Assembly (NCBI GenBank): GCA_964450955.1
Contig: CAYVFI010000043.1
Location: 1-56,738 of the forward strand
Length of the DNA stretch: 56,738 bases
Source: CAYNWT01 sp964450955
GTDB taxonomy: Bacteria > Planctomycetota > Planctomycetia > Planctomycetales > Planctomycetaceae
Direction: 5' to 3'
Shown: one piece after another, positions 35,511-43,788 of the stretch
Layout of the letters: each line of letters opens with the position of its first letter
How positions within the stretch are numbered: the stretch's first letter is position 1
Program-made: the position numbers and the translations under genes
Notes under the pieces: generated by a model
Database searches by the model: none
What the model saw: the letters and a program-made list of their open reading frames with translations, nothing else
Told to the model about the DNA's origin: nothing

Positions 35511-36887
35511 CTAATTGTTGCCGGGCAGACTGCCTGACTTACCCTGGTCACTTTGGGTATTTCCGGCATCTTCCATCTCAGCCTTGCCCCCATCCTCCAT
35601 CATGACGCCCTTCTGCTCGGGCAGCGGTGGAGCCTGACTGTGGTACGACCGGTCTGCGGGCTGGTTCGCCTTCAGCCAATCCGCGAGCGCCTTGATATCC
35701 TTGTCGTTGATGCCGCCCTCTAAAGCACCGGCAACCACAGGTCGTATTCTGTCATACGCACCCCTGACAATTGGCCCGTCCGATCGATTCAGCAACCCCT
35801 CGCCCGCTTCCAGTGCCGATCGGTTTGGAGGCGTGAAGGCAAGAAAGATATCCACCATCGCGGCCGGGTCGATGGGGTCTGCAACTTTCCGCCCACCCTG
35901 CTTCTTGAATTCAACAGCCGCGTCATGGGCAAACTGAGCAACCTTCCATGCAAGCAGTGACCACTTAATAGTGGCTTTTGGATCACCTGTGCAGCCAAGT
36001 GCGCGGGCGGCTCTGGCTCGTGCGATCCACGACCGACTTCCATCGTTCATAGACTCCAGCAAGGCGACGATTGCAACGGGAGACTGATTGCCGCGTACTT
36101 CGAACGTATTCTTAACCGAGTGCAACCATTCGGCTAATAAGTGGTAAGCACCGTTCGGCAATCCGGGCTTTTTCAGCTCGTTAGCCAGGACGACTGCAAT
36201 CTCCATCTCACCCGGCTTTTTCAACACCTCAGCTTTAATTAGCCGCGCGAGACCAGCCATGGCATGAAGACGTAGTTCCTGAAACTCCGAATTTCGAGCG
36301 ACCTTCAGCAGTATCGCTTTCGAACCAACATACGGAACCTGCTTGCCAACCGACGGCTTGGCTCCCATCGCTGACAGAATCTTGATTGCCTGCATCCGGA
36401 CGTAGTAGTTTCCGTCAAGCAACTCTTCGCAGTACTTGGTCACCAGACCGAAGACCAAATCCTGATGCTTCTGTGTCTGACGGGCGCCCTGGATAGTTGC
36501 CCCGGACTTGTCGATGACCTTCATGAACGTCGACCGCATCTTTTGCAGTTCAGGTAGACCCAGCTTCGGATTGGTCAGCATGTAAAGATGATGCTTGATA
36601 CCAGCTTCAAGCTGCGTCTCACCCAGCCCTCGAGGGGGTGTGCCTTGCAGAATAATTCTACCAAACGCCCGCTTCAGGTTTTTCTTGTAGTCGGACTCAG
36701 CCTTTTCAAAGTCCGCATAGAGCGGCTTCTCAAGCTTCTGCACTTCGTTGCGAGCTTTCGCGATGTCGCCGTTATTCTGCGCAAAGGCCGCCTGGTCACC
36801 CACAGCGAAAAGAACCGCCAAACCGAGCGCGATGGTAGACAGGGAACGCAGCTTCGTTAGTGCAGTCGATGCTGTCGGCTCTGGCAC
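35511..36887 (-). CDS. Secreted HEAT-like repeat protein, function unknown
   Basis: A 458-residue protein. The N-terminal signal sequence is about residues 15-37 ('STIALGLAVLFAVGDQAAFA'), cleaved before QNNG. The rest is helical with repeat-like segments: 'NYYVRMQAIKILSAMGAKP', 'FQELRLHAMAGLARLIKAEV' and 'RSWIARARAARALGCTGDP', which look like HEAT or armadillo-type repeats. The C-terminus is Gln/Pro/Glu-rich and disordered. It is 112 bp upstream of the ExbB gene on the same strand, so it may be part of that operon. A scaffold role at the envelope is a guess. Similar proteins are common and unnamed in planctomycetes. Confidence 0.7.
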   Translation of the reverse strand: MPEPTASTALTKLRSLSTIALGLAVLFAVGDQAAFAQNNGDIAKARNEVQKLEKPLYADFEKAESDYKKNLKRAFGRIILQGTPPRGLGETQLEAGIKHHLYMLTNPKLGLPELQKMRSTFMKVIDKSGATIQGARQTQKHQDLVFGLVTKYCEELLDGNYYVRMQAIKILSAMGAKPSVGKQVPYVGSKAILLKVARNSEFQELRLHAMAGLARLIKAEVLKKPGEMEIAVVLANELKKPGLPNGAYHLLAEWLHSVKNTFEVRGNQSPVAIVALLESMNDGSRSWIARARAARALGCTGDPKATIKWSLLAWKVAQFAHDAAVEFKKQGGRKVADPIDPAAMVDIFLAFTPPNRSALEAGEGLLNRSDGPIVRGAYDRIRPVVAGALEGGINDKDIKALADWLKANQPADRSYHSQAPPLPEQKGVMMEDGGKAEMEDAGNTQSDQGKSGSLPGNN

Positions 36888-37530
36888 GCGCGAGTTCCTT
36901 CACTCAGTTGTGAATCAGGGTTCCGGGAAAGGGAACGCATAGAGGTTCAAGACTCGGACCGTCGAGGGCGGAAGAGCCGATAAGAAAATCGAAGAAGTGA
37001 GCCGCCCAAGGCCCAATAAACCTTCGTTTACGGTACCAGTGCGGTTTCATAACTGTCAAGCAGTTTCCAACTTATGGCGTCTGATTCAAGCCCTCCATCA
37101 GACGGAACCACGTGGCTTCCCTGTTCGAAGCGACCCACAAGCCCCGCGTAATCGTCACAACTTACACATGTATGGATCGACACAGACAGCTGAAAAGATG
37201 CTCCGCCGCGTTGTCGACGGCGGAGCGAGCGGGTGGGAGGTTACCGACCCGCATCTTGTTTCAGTTGCCGTCAAAGCAGCCTGAACCCCAACCAGCGACC
37301 GGCATGGGCCTCGATTCAGAGATGGCAGCTCAGCCGTAGACCTTCAACTCGACGAAAAGAATCCTGCCAATTCAGTCGCAACTTCGGATCGCGCACAACC
37401 GCTAACGACGGCAAGGTTTAAGAAGGCGCAAAAGCAACCCCCGACAGCCACGCATGGCGCAAGATCACGCTCGGAAAAACGCACGCGCATGAAAAAAGCA
37501 CCGTCGCCCACTCGGACAACAGTGCTTAGA
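36888..37530. other. Non-coding gap, about 640 bp
   Basis: No supported gene. It contains the likely promoter for the HEAT-like gene and the end of the tRNA transcript. A few short frames have no resemblance to known proteins and look like chance. Confidence 0.5.
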
Positions 37531-37603
37531 TGCCCCCACTAGGACTTGAACCTAGGACCTACGGATTAAGAATCCGGTGCTCTGCCGACTGAGCTATAGG
37601 GGC
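37531..37603 (-). tRNA. tRNA-Lys (anticodon CTT)
   Basis: On the minus strand the sequence folds as a full cloverleaf. The acceptor GCCCCTA pairs with TGGGGGC (one U-G wobble) and the D-stem GCTC/GAGC is intact. The anticodon loop TTCTTAA gives anticodon CTT, which reads AAG lysine codons, and the T-arm CTAGG-TTCAAGT-CCTAG is perfect. The discriminator base is A and CCA is not encoded. The outermost anticodon-stem pair is a C-U mismatch (27-43). Length 73 nt. Confidence 0.96.
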
Positions 37604-37831
37604 TCGCCAAAAAGCGAACGAAGAGTATCCCGAGAAACACCTCAGATTACAATCATAGGCCACAGACAATTTCGCCAGCGTCTACAGACTGCTATCCGGT
37701 TCACCGTTCGTACTTGCCAGGGCCCACACCGCCACCCGTCCACTGCGCGAACCACAGGCAACCGGGCCAACGAAAAGTAACCCCAGCCACCCCGCCAACC
37801 GGCTACCGATCGAACGGAACGCTCGCGTTCG

Positions 37832-38722
37832 TCAGTCGAAGAGTCCGTAGCGGACGATGCACCAAAGGGCCTGCACGCCGTCTTTCCAACCGATCTTCTT
37901 ACCCTCGTCGTAGGTCCGGCCTGAATAGCTGATGGACATTTCGTAGATCTGGTAGTTCCGGCGAGCAATCCGGGCCGTCACTTCTGGTTCGAACCCAAAT
38001 CGCTTTTGCTTGAGCTTCGGAGTCACGTCGTCGATCACGTTGCGTCGGAAAATCTTGTAGCACGTCTCCATGTCCGTCAGATTCAGATTCGTGAAGCAGT
38101 TAGACAGAAGCGTCAGAAACTTGTTGCCAAGGTAATGCCAGAAGTAGAGAACCCGGTGAGCCTGGTCGCCCAGAAACCGGCTGCCGTACACGACATCCGC
38201 TTCACCTTCGATGATGGGCCGTAGCAACCGCGGGTATTCGTTCGGGTCGTATTCCAGATCGGCATCCTGAACCAGAACCACGTCTCCGGAAACTTTTTCG
38301 AAGCCGGTCTTCAACGCAGCGCCTTTGCCTTTGTTCACATCGTGGAACGCCAGCACAATCTTATTCAAGGGATCGTCGCCGAACTCTTCAGCAAGCTGTT
38401 CCATGATCTCGCGAGAATTATCCTGACTACAATCGTCAATCAGAACCATCTCTTTCGGAACCGGCACCGCGCGAACGCGTTCGACAATGTCGCGTAGAGT
38501 CTTGTGTTCGTTGTAAATGGGGATGACAACAGACAAAACGAAATCGTCCGGGATCACATACAGCCCAAGCAGTTTGCAGGTTGCATCGCCAATCCGCGCG
38601 CTGATTGCGTCGTACCATTCCTGAGAGTACTGACGCTGCTTGCGTTCCTGCTCCTGAAAGTGCTGGATGATCTCAGCCACGTCGATTTCCAATCCCGGTT
38701 TGATTTGTTTCGCCGTTAACAT
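37832..38722 (-). CDS. Glycosyltransferase family 2 (DPM1/Polyprenyl-P type)
   Basis: A 296-residue GT-A fold transferase starting at ATG 38722. A frame from 38821 would add 33 residues that do not resemble the family. 'FVLSVVIPIYNEHKTLRDIV' begins the nucleotide-binding fold (about 60-79), 'EMVLIDDCSQDNSREIM' follows, and 'VLVQDADLEYDPNEYPRLL' (about 155-173) holds the DxD-type metal motif. 'VVYGSRFLGDQAHRVLYFWH' and 'NLNLTDMETCYKIFRRNV' are typical of dolichyl-phosphate mannosyltransferase-like enzymes. It has no C-terminal membrane helices. The likely activity is sugar transfer from a nucleotide sugar to a polyprenyl phosphate; acceptor unknown. Confidence 0.85.
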   Translation of the reverse strand: MLTAKQIKPGLEIDVAEIIQHFQEQERKQRQYSQEWYDAISARIGDATCKLLGLYVIPDDFVLSVVIPIYNEHKTLRDIVERVRAVPVPKEMVLIDDCSQDNSREIMEQLAEEFGDDPLNKIVLAFHDVNKGKGAALKTGFEKVSGDVVLVQDADLEYDPNEYPRLLRPIIEGEADVVYGSRFLGDQAHRVLYFWHYLGNKFLTLLSNCFTNLNLTDMETCYKIFRRNVIDDVTPKLKQKRFGFEPEVTARIARRNYQIYEMSISYSGRTYDEGKKIGWKDGVQALWCIVRYGLFD

Positions 38723-38890
38723 TGTCCAGCCCCGCGCCGCAGATGGTAGATTCTCGTCAAAATCGATCCAAGAGGCAAAAAACCACCTGACAGATGCGCA
38801 ACAACGCCTGCAGGAGAACACTCATAGCGAAGTCTGCTATCGTTTCGGCCCTACGTTGATCATACGACACACTTTCCACAGCTGCTTGAA

Positions 38891-39859
38891 ATGACTGCCC
38901 TCACAGGAACCGACACAACAATCGCCGCATCGCTTCTGAAGTCTGGGCGTCTTGTGGCGTTTCCAACGGAGACCGTTTACGGGCTTGGCGCAAACGCGAT
39001 GGATAATGCGGCGGTTGCCGGTGTCTTTGCGGCGAAGCAACGACCTGACTTCGATCCACTTATCGTTCATATCGCCGAACCCGATTGGTTGGATCGCGTC
39101 GTTTCCGAAGTACCGAAGCTGGCCAGAACCCTCATCGACGCCTTCTGGCCGGGCCCGCTGACGCTGGTTCTCCCAAAACAACCAGCTGTCTCAGACCTGA
39201 TAACCTCCGGTCTGCCCACCGTCGGTGTGCGACAGCCCAACCACCAGGTCGCCAGGCAACTCATCGCGCAGGCCAATGTCCCCGTTGCCGCGCCCAGCGC
39301 CAATTTGTTTGGTCGCATCAGCCCCACGACGGCTCAGCATGTGGCCGATCAATTGGGCGAACGCATCGACTACATCCTGGACGGCGGACCATGCCGTGTG
39401 GGAGTTGAATCAACGGTTGTCACTGTGGAAAACAATCGGATCATCGTGCTACGGCCTGGCGGTGTGACGATGGAAGATCTGCGGCAGGTGTCTGCTGACG
39501 TTGAGTTTGATGATTCTGACGGAACCGAAAAGGAACACGCGTCACCTGGCAGAACACTTCAACACTACGCTCCCGGAACCAAACTTGTCATCCGCGACAC
39601 GCCTGAGATTCGCCCGGAAGAGGCGCACTTAAAAGTCGGGCTGCTGGCACAGGGCGGCGACCAGCATTCCGATTTCGCAGTCGTCGAACAGCTGACCGCC
39701 GACATGACACAGGCCGCCAGTCGCTTCTTTGCTGCTCTGCGGCGACTGGACGAGGCCGGGCTGGACCTGATCGTTTCCACCGCTTTCCCGCAGAAAGGCC
39801 TTGGAATCGCGCTCAACGACCGATTGAAACGAGCCGCTTCGGAGACCGACACTTTTTAA
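38891..39859 (+). CDS. L-threonylcarbamoyladenylate synthase (Sua5)
   Basis: A 322-residue Sua5/YciO/YrdC protein. The YrdC domain has 'SGRLVAFPTETVYGLGANAM' (about 19-38), 'KQRPDFDPLIVHIAEPDWL', 'FWPGPLTLVLPKQPAV', and 'VGVRQPNHQVARQLI' with 'PVAAPSANLFGRISPTTAQH' (about 135-154). A linker and a C-terminal Sua5 domain (about 225-322, including 'SPGRTLQHYAPGTKLVI') follow. This is the longer Sua5 form, not TsaC alone. It makes threonylcarbamoyl-AMP for t6A37 in ANN-decoding tRNAs, with bicarbonate, Thr and ATP. The neighbour is the glycosyltransferase, divergent. Confidence 0.95.
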   Translation: MTALTGTDTTIAASLLKSGRLVAFPTETVYGLGANAMDNAAVAGVFAAKQRPDFDPLIVHIAEPDWLDRVVSEVPKLARTLIDAFWPGPLTLVLPKQPAVSDLITSGLPTVGVRQPNHQVARQLIAQANVPVAAPSANLFGRISPTTAQHVADQLGERIDYILDGGPCRVGVESTVVTVENNRIIVLRPGGVTMEDLRQVSADVEFDDSDGTEKEHASPGRTLQHYAPGTKLVIRDTPEIRPEEAHLKVGLLAQGGDQHSDFAVVEQLTADMTQAASRFFAALRRLDEAGLDLIVSTAFPQKGLGIALNDRLKRAASETDTF

Positions 39860-39934
39860 ACGCGTTTTCTCGGAAGACCTCAACTTCGTCCGTGCTCCCG
39901 GCTACAATTCGGTTCCTTCGGTAAGAGTATCAAC

Positions 39935-40525
39935 ATGAACCAGTCAAAATTTCTCATCGCAATCGCCCTGATCTTCGGCGGAGCCGCGCTGCGGCTAATC
40001 GACATCGGCGGCGTCAACTTCGCTCCCATCGGGGCCATCGCGGTCTTCAGCGGCCTGATGTTTCGCCGCAAGTGGATGGCGTTCGCCTTGCCACTATTGG
40101 CGACGGTGATCGGTGACTGTGTACTGGCCGTGCAAAATGACTACGACTTCGCCAACTACGTGTTCAGCCCAATCATGTTATTTGTTTACGCCGGCTGGCT
40201 GTTGTACGTGTGCTGCGGCATGCTGGTTCGCGGTCGCTGGAACCGAACGTCAAGCGATACCAAACGCGGCTGGCTGCTATGCGGTGGTTCGCTGGCGGGA
40301 TCGGTTTTATTCTTCATCGTTTCGAACCTTGGAGTCTGGGTACTTGGCCCGGTTCATACGCTGGAAACGCTCACAAGCTGCTTCGTCAAAGCCATCCCGT
40401 TTTACCGCGGCACCTTGTTTAGCGACTTGATTTACCTTGCCGTCCTGATTGCCGCCCACGCGGCACTGACGGCGACAGTCAGCAGCAAGCAGACGAACCC
40501 GGACACAATGATTTACGCCGACTAA
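39935..40525 (+). CDS. DUF6580 family membrane protein
   Basis: A 196-residue membrane protein with about five helices. 'GGVNFAPIGAIAVFSGLMFR' (about 26-45), 'AFALPLLATVIGDCVLAV', 'FSPIMLFVYAGWLLYVCCGM', 'GSVLFFIVSNLGVWV' and 'AIPFYRGTLFSDLIYLAVLI' match the pattern of the DUF6580 family, which is related to ECF-type or YccS-like integral membrane proteins in layout. The function is not known. The motif NFAPIGA near the N-terminus is the family's most visible feature. It is 76 bp after sua5 in the same direction and 68 bp before the FG-GAP gene. Confidence 0.8.
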   Translation: MNQSKFLIAIALIFGGAALRLIDIGGVNFAPIGAIAVFSGLMFRRKWMAFALPLLATVIGDCVLAVQNDYDFANYVFSPIMLFVYAGWLLYVCCGMLVRGRWNRTSSDTKRGWLLCGGSLAGSVLFFIVSNLGVWVLGPVHTLETLTSCFVKAIPFYRGTLFSDLIYLAVLIAAHAALTATVSSKQTNPDTMIYAD

Positions 40526-40592
40526 ACCTGACCCACCCACGTACCCGGTTGCGGCGCGTTCCAAAACTCACTCCCCATTCAAAGGCCCACAC

Positions 40593-41846
40593 ATGCTTCC
40601 ATCGCTGCGTCTCGTTGTCGTTGTTACTGCCCTGCTGGTCGTTCCGAGTTACAGCCAGGAAAAAGTCGAAGACAACAACTGGTACCGCATTAAGCTGGAC
40701 GAACGGTTTCGGTCTGAGGGTGTTGCGGCGGCTGACTTCAACAACGACGGGCGTATGGATGTTGTTGCCGGAGACGTGTGGTACCAAGCGCCAACGTCCG
40801 ACGCTTTTATGTCGGGCAAGAACTGGGTCAGGAAAGAAGTGCGGTTGCCGGGCGAATTTGTGGCTGGCAAGGGCTACAGCCAAAGCTTCGTTAACATCGC
40901 TCACGACGTCGATGGCGACGGGTGGGTCGACGTGATTATCGTGGGGTTCCCCGGTTCAACGTCCAAAACAAATACTGGTTTCCGTTGGTATAAGAACCCG
41001 GGCAACAGCGACTCTCACTGGGATTCGTACGAGATTTGGCCAAGCGTTTGCAACGAGTCGCCCGAGTTCGAAGACCTGACTGGTGACGGCAAGCCTGAGA
41101 TGATTTTCGGCAGCGAAGCGGAATCCAAAATGGGATTCACGCCACTTCCGAAAAGTGGTGAAGCAGCAAAGCAATGGAACTTTGTCGCCATCAGTGAAAA
41201 AGGCGACCCCAGAAAAAACGGAACGTTTAAGTATTACCACGGCCTGGGTGTCGGCGACATCAACAACGACGGTCGCAAAGATGTGTTGATTCCCCACGGC
41301 TGGTGGGAAGGCCCCGCTAAAGAAACAGCATCGGGAACCTGGAAATGGCACGACGCTCCAATGACACCCGCAGCCGGCGGGGCACCGGTAGGAGCCGCCA
41401 ACATGCACACCATCGATTTAGACCTCGACGGCGACAACGACGTGCTCATGAGTTCTGCGCACTCCTTCGGCATTTGGTGGTTTGAGAACACTGGCGGCAA
41501 CGAAAAGCCAGCCTTCCAGCAGCACCTCATCGACAAGTCGTTCTCACAGACTCACGCACTGGAGTTTGTCGACATGAACGGCGACGGCGAAAAAGATCTG
41601 GTCACCGGCAAACGATTCTTCGCTCACAACGGCAGAGATCCAGGCGGCAACGACGAGGTCGTCATGCACTGGTATGAGATCAAACGTCAAAAGGGCCAAG
41701 CCCCAAAGTTCGTCTCGCACGAAATTGTTGCTGGCCGAGGAACCGGCATCGGAACCCAATTCCAAATCGCCGACATGAACGGCGACAAGAAGCCGGACAT
41801 CGTGCTCTCAAACAAAAAAGGCGTCAACGTCCTCATTCAAAAGTAG
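40593..41846 (+). CDS. Secreted FG-GAP/VCBS repeat protein
   Basis: A 417-residue protein with a signal peptide (about 1-22, 'LVVVVTALLVVPSYSQ'). Seven FG-GAP-type blades carry calcium-binding Asp loops, including 'DFNNDGRMDVV', 'DVDGDGWVDVI', 'DLTGDGKPEMI', 'DINNDGRKDVL', 'DLDGDNDVLM', 'DMNGDGEKDLV' and 'DMNGDKKPDIV'. This fits a seven-bladed beta-propeller stabilised by Ca2+. Such proteins are exported in planctomycetes, but function is unknown. It could be a lectin- or enzyme-like envelope protein. An inverted repeat follows downstream. Confidence 0.9.
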   Translation: MLPSLRLVVVVTALLVVPSYSQEKVEDNNWYRIKLDERFRSEGVAAADFNNDGRMDVVAGDVWYQAPTSDAFMSGKNWVRKEVRLPGEFVAGKGYSQSFVNIAHDVDGDGWVDVIIVGFPGSTSKTNTGFRWYKNPGNSDSHWDSYEIWPSVCNESPEFEDLTGDGKPEMIFGSEAESKMGFTPLPKSGEAAKQWNFVAISEKGDPRKNGTFKYYHGLGVGDINNDGRKDVLIPHGWWEGPAKETASGTWKWHDAPMTPAAGGAPVGAANMHTIDLDLDGDNDVLMSSAHSFGIWWFENTGGNEKPAFQQHLIDKSFSQTHALEFVDMNGDGEKDLVTGKRFFAHNGRDPGGNDEVVMHWYEIKRQKGQAPKFVSHEIVAGRGTGIGTQFQIADMNGDKKPDIVLSNKKGVNVLIQK

Positions 41847-41899
41847 CCTTCTGGTTCCGTCTAACCCGTGGCCAAAGGCCAGGCAAGAGACCACACAAA

Positions 41900-41921
41900 G
41901 GGGGGGCGACGATGCCCCCCC
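41900..41921. repeat. G7C/GC7 hairpin
   Basis: GGGGGGGC (41900-41907) pairs with GCCCCCCC (41914-41921) around the loop GACGAT. It lies 54 bp after the FG-GAP stop codon. There is no T-run on the plus strand, so an intrinsic terminator is not certain. Confidence 0.6.
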
Positions 41922-42069
41922 CTCTCTCAGTGATAGTTCACACACCCAGCATCAAGCCCCCGAAACGGCGACACAAACCGCCACTGCTGGCGCGGCTTGC
42001 CTTCTTCCTCTGGGTTCTCCATTACGTAGCGGATCGCAGTCTCAATCTGCGCTTCAGAATCAAGAAACA

Positions 42070-42109
42070 CGATCCTTCCAAACCGAGCCCGATCCTTCCA
42101 AGCCGAGCC
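42070..42109 (+). repeat. 20-bp tandem duplication
   Basis: Two copies of CGATCCTTCCAARCCGAGCC (42070-42089 and 42090-42109) differ by one base (A or G). A third partial CGATCC follows at 42110. It is non-coding and lies inside the inverted repeat 41862-42157. Confidence 0.85.
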
Positions 42110-42175
42110 CGATCCCGTAAACCGTGATCGCTACCTGGCCTGCGGCCACGGGTTTAACGGGGTGGCAACGTGGGG

Positions 42176-43510
42176 TTATTCAGGCTTCACTCGCATTAGG
42201 GACTTGCTGGTGCGAATGATCAAGTCCGAACCGATCACGGCCGGGCTTGCCATCAACGCGCCGTCCAGCTTGTTCTTTGCCAAAACCTTCGGCATTTGTT
42301 GGCCATTCACTGCCCCGACACCGTAGACGCTTAGAACACCTTCCTGGCTACCGAGGTACAACTTGCCGCCTGCCATCAATGGCGATGCGCAGAACTTTCC
42401 ACCAACTCTTTGCTGAGCCAGAACCTTCCCGTCTTTGGCACCCATGACGGTTAGGACTCCGCCATCACTTAGTGAATAAACCAAGCCATTGCTTCCAACC
42501 GCAGTCGGCATCGTGCTGCCACCTTTTCTCGCTCGCCAGACAATGTTGGTCTTCGTGATGTCGCCAGAACCTTCAGGGTTGATGCCAACCAGTTCAGGGG
42601 CCATGAACCCTGTCGAAATGACAACCAGCCCGGCTTCGTAGATAGCCATGGGAGTGGTCGAGAATCCGTCACCGCAGTCAGCTCTCCAAATCTCTTTCCC
42701 TGTTTGTGGTTCATAGGCACACACCCACTGAGCGCCGGGAATCACGGCCTGAACCTGCTGACCAACTTTGATTAGCAAAGGCGTACTGTAGGCCTTGCGG
42801 AACTCGCCGTTTGATTTGCGGTACCCTGGTCGAGGAGTTTTCCACACCTGCTTGCCGGTCTGCAGATTCAGGCCAGCCACAAACTGCTTATCGATACCGT
42901 CGCATACAATCAGCACGATGTCGTCGGCGATGACCGGAGAACTTCCAGGTCCAACACTGTGATCAACAACAAGTGCGTTCTCCCAAAGTATCTTGCCGCT
43001 GGTATTGTCCAGGCACCAGGTTCCATAGTTGCCAAAGTGGCAAACGACGCGATTCCCACTGATGGCGGCCGTCGGCGACGCGTAGGAATTCAGCGGATGG
43101 CTGAGTTCCGGATCGCTGATGTCTTTGAGCAGCAGGTCGTGGAGAACCTTGCCCGATTCCAAATCAACACACAAAGCTCGAAGCTTGACGCGACCCGCGA
43201 CTGTTTTCATTTGAGCAAACTGAACACCGGCAGTCTTCTTCGCCAATTGCCCGGGAGACGCTTTGGATGTCTCAGCAGTGGTGATCCAAATCTTTCCATC
43301 TGACACAACCGGGCTGGACCAACCGGTTCCAGGAATCGCGGTCTTCCAGGCGGTGTTCTTCGCAGAGATCTCGACGGCGGCAGATGCACTCGCAATCCCG
43401 TTTCCCTGCGGTCCTCGAAACTGAGGCCAATCCTCAGCAGCATTGGCAGACAGAACACACGTCAGCGCCAAAAAAAATACGAACACAATTGCACGGGAGC
43501 GAAATAACAT
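42176..43510 (-). CDS. Secreted PQQ-like beta-propeller protein
   Basis: A 444-residue protein with a signal peptide (about 1-24, 'FVFFLALTCVLSANAA'). It is followed by the hallmark 'DWPQFRGPQGNG', found in planctomycete PQQ-like proteins. Blade motifs repeat: 'GTGWSSPVVSDGKIWITTA', 'YASPTAAISGNRVVCHFG', 'GKILWENALVVDHSVGPGSS', 'GKQVWKTPRPGYRKS', 'KEIWRADCGDGFSTTPMAIY'. An eight-bladed propeller resembling BamB or quinoprotein dehydrogenases is likely, but catalytic PQQ residues cannot be confirmed. It is exported, and is possibly an oxidoreductase or scaffold. It converges with the FG-GAP gene across the 330-bp repeat region. Confidence 0.88.
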   Translation of the reverse strand: MLFRSRAIVFVFFLALTCVLSANAAEDWPQFRGPQGNGIASASAAVEISAKNTAWKTAIPGTGWSSPVVSDGKIWITTAETSKASPGQLAKKTAGVQFAQMKTVAGRVKLRALCVDLESGKVLHDLLLKDISDPELSHPLNSYASPTAAISGNRVVCHFGNYGTWCLDNTSGKILWENALVVDHSVGPGSSPVIADDIVLIVCDGIDKQFVAGLNLQTGKQVWKTPRPGYRKSNGEFRKAYSTPLLIKVGQQVQAVIPGAQWVCAYEPQTGKEIWRADCGDGFSTTPMAIYEAGLVVISTGFMAPELVGINPEGSGDITKTNIVWRARKGGSTMPTAVGSNGLVYSLSDGGVLTVMGAKDGKVLAQQRVGGKFCASPLMAGGKLYLGSQEGVLSVYGVGAVNGQQMPKVLAKNKLDGALMASPAVIGSDLIIRTSKSLMRVKPE

Positions 43511-43788
43511 GATGAACCTTTGAGATTGCCTGAGTGAAGACGCATTCTTGCGTGTTGGCCGCGCGCGTCAATTGGGAAGTCGGTGTGTGAAGTTGCTTTG
43601 AGTAAACGGAAAGACTTCACCGTGAAACTTCCCACTGCGATTTTGGGGGCATTACCCTGAAATGATCGGCCTGCGTTCAGCCACAGGTCAAATGGCTGAC
43701 CACGCCGCCACTTAACAGCGTGCTTGACCCTGCTCATTAGCAGATGGATACTGCTAAACCGTGCTCACCCAGATGTAGAAAGTGATCA

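Larger units (their letters stand above)
41862..42157. repeat. Long-range inverted repeat, about 22-24-bp arms
   Basis: TAACCCGTGGCC-AAA-GGCCAGG at 41862-41883 is the near reverse complement of the sequence at 42134-42157, whose outer parts differ only in an AAA/GCA loop and one added T. The arms flank a 250-bp non-coding stretch that also contains a G7C-loop-GC7 hairpin and a 20-bp tandem duplication. There is no gene inside. It may be a repetitive palindromic element or a small non-autonomous insertion. Confidence 0.65.

Noticed and set aside
41900..41921. Intrinsic terminator for the FG-GAP gene
   Set aside because: Stem is strong but no T-run follows on either side; retained only as a hairpin.
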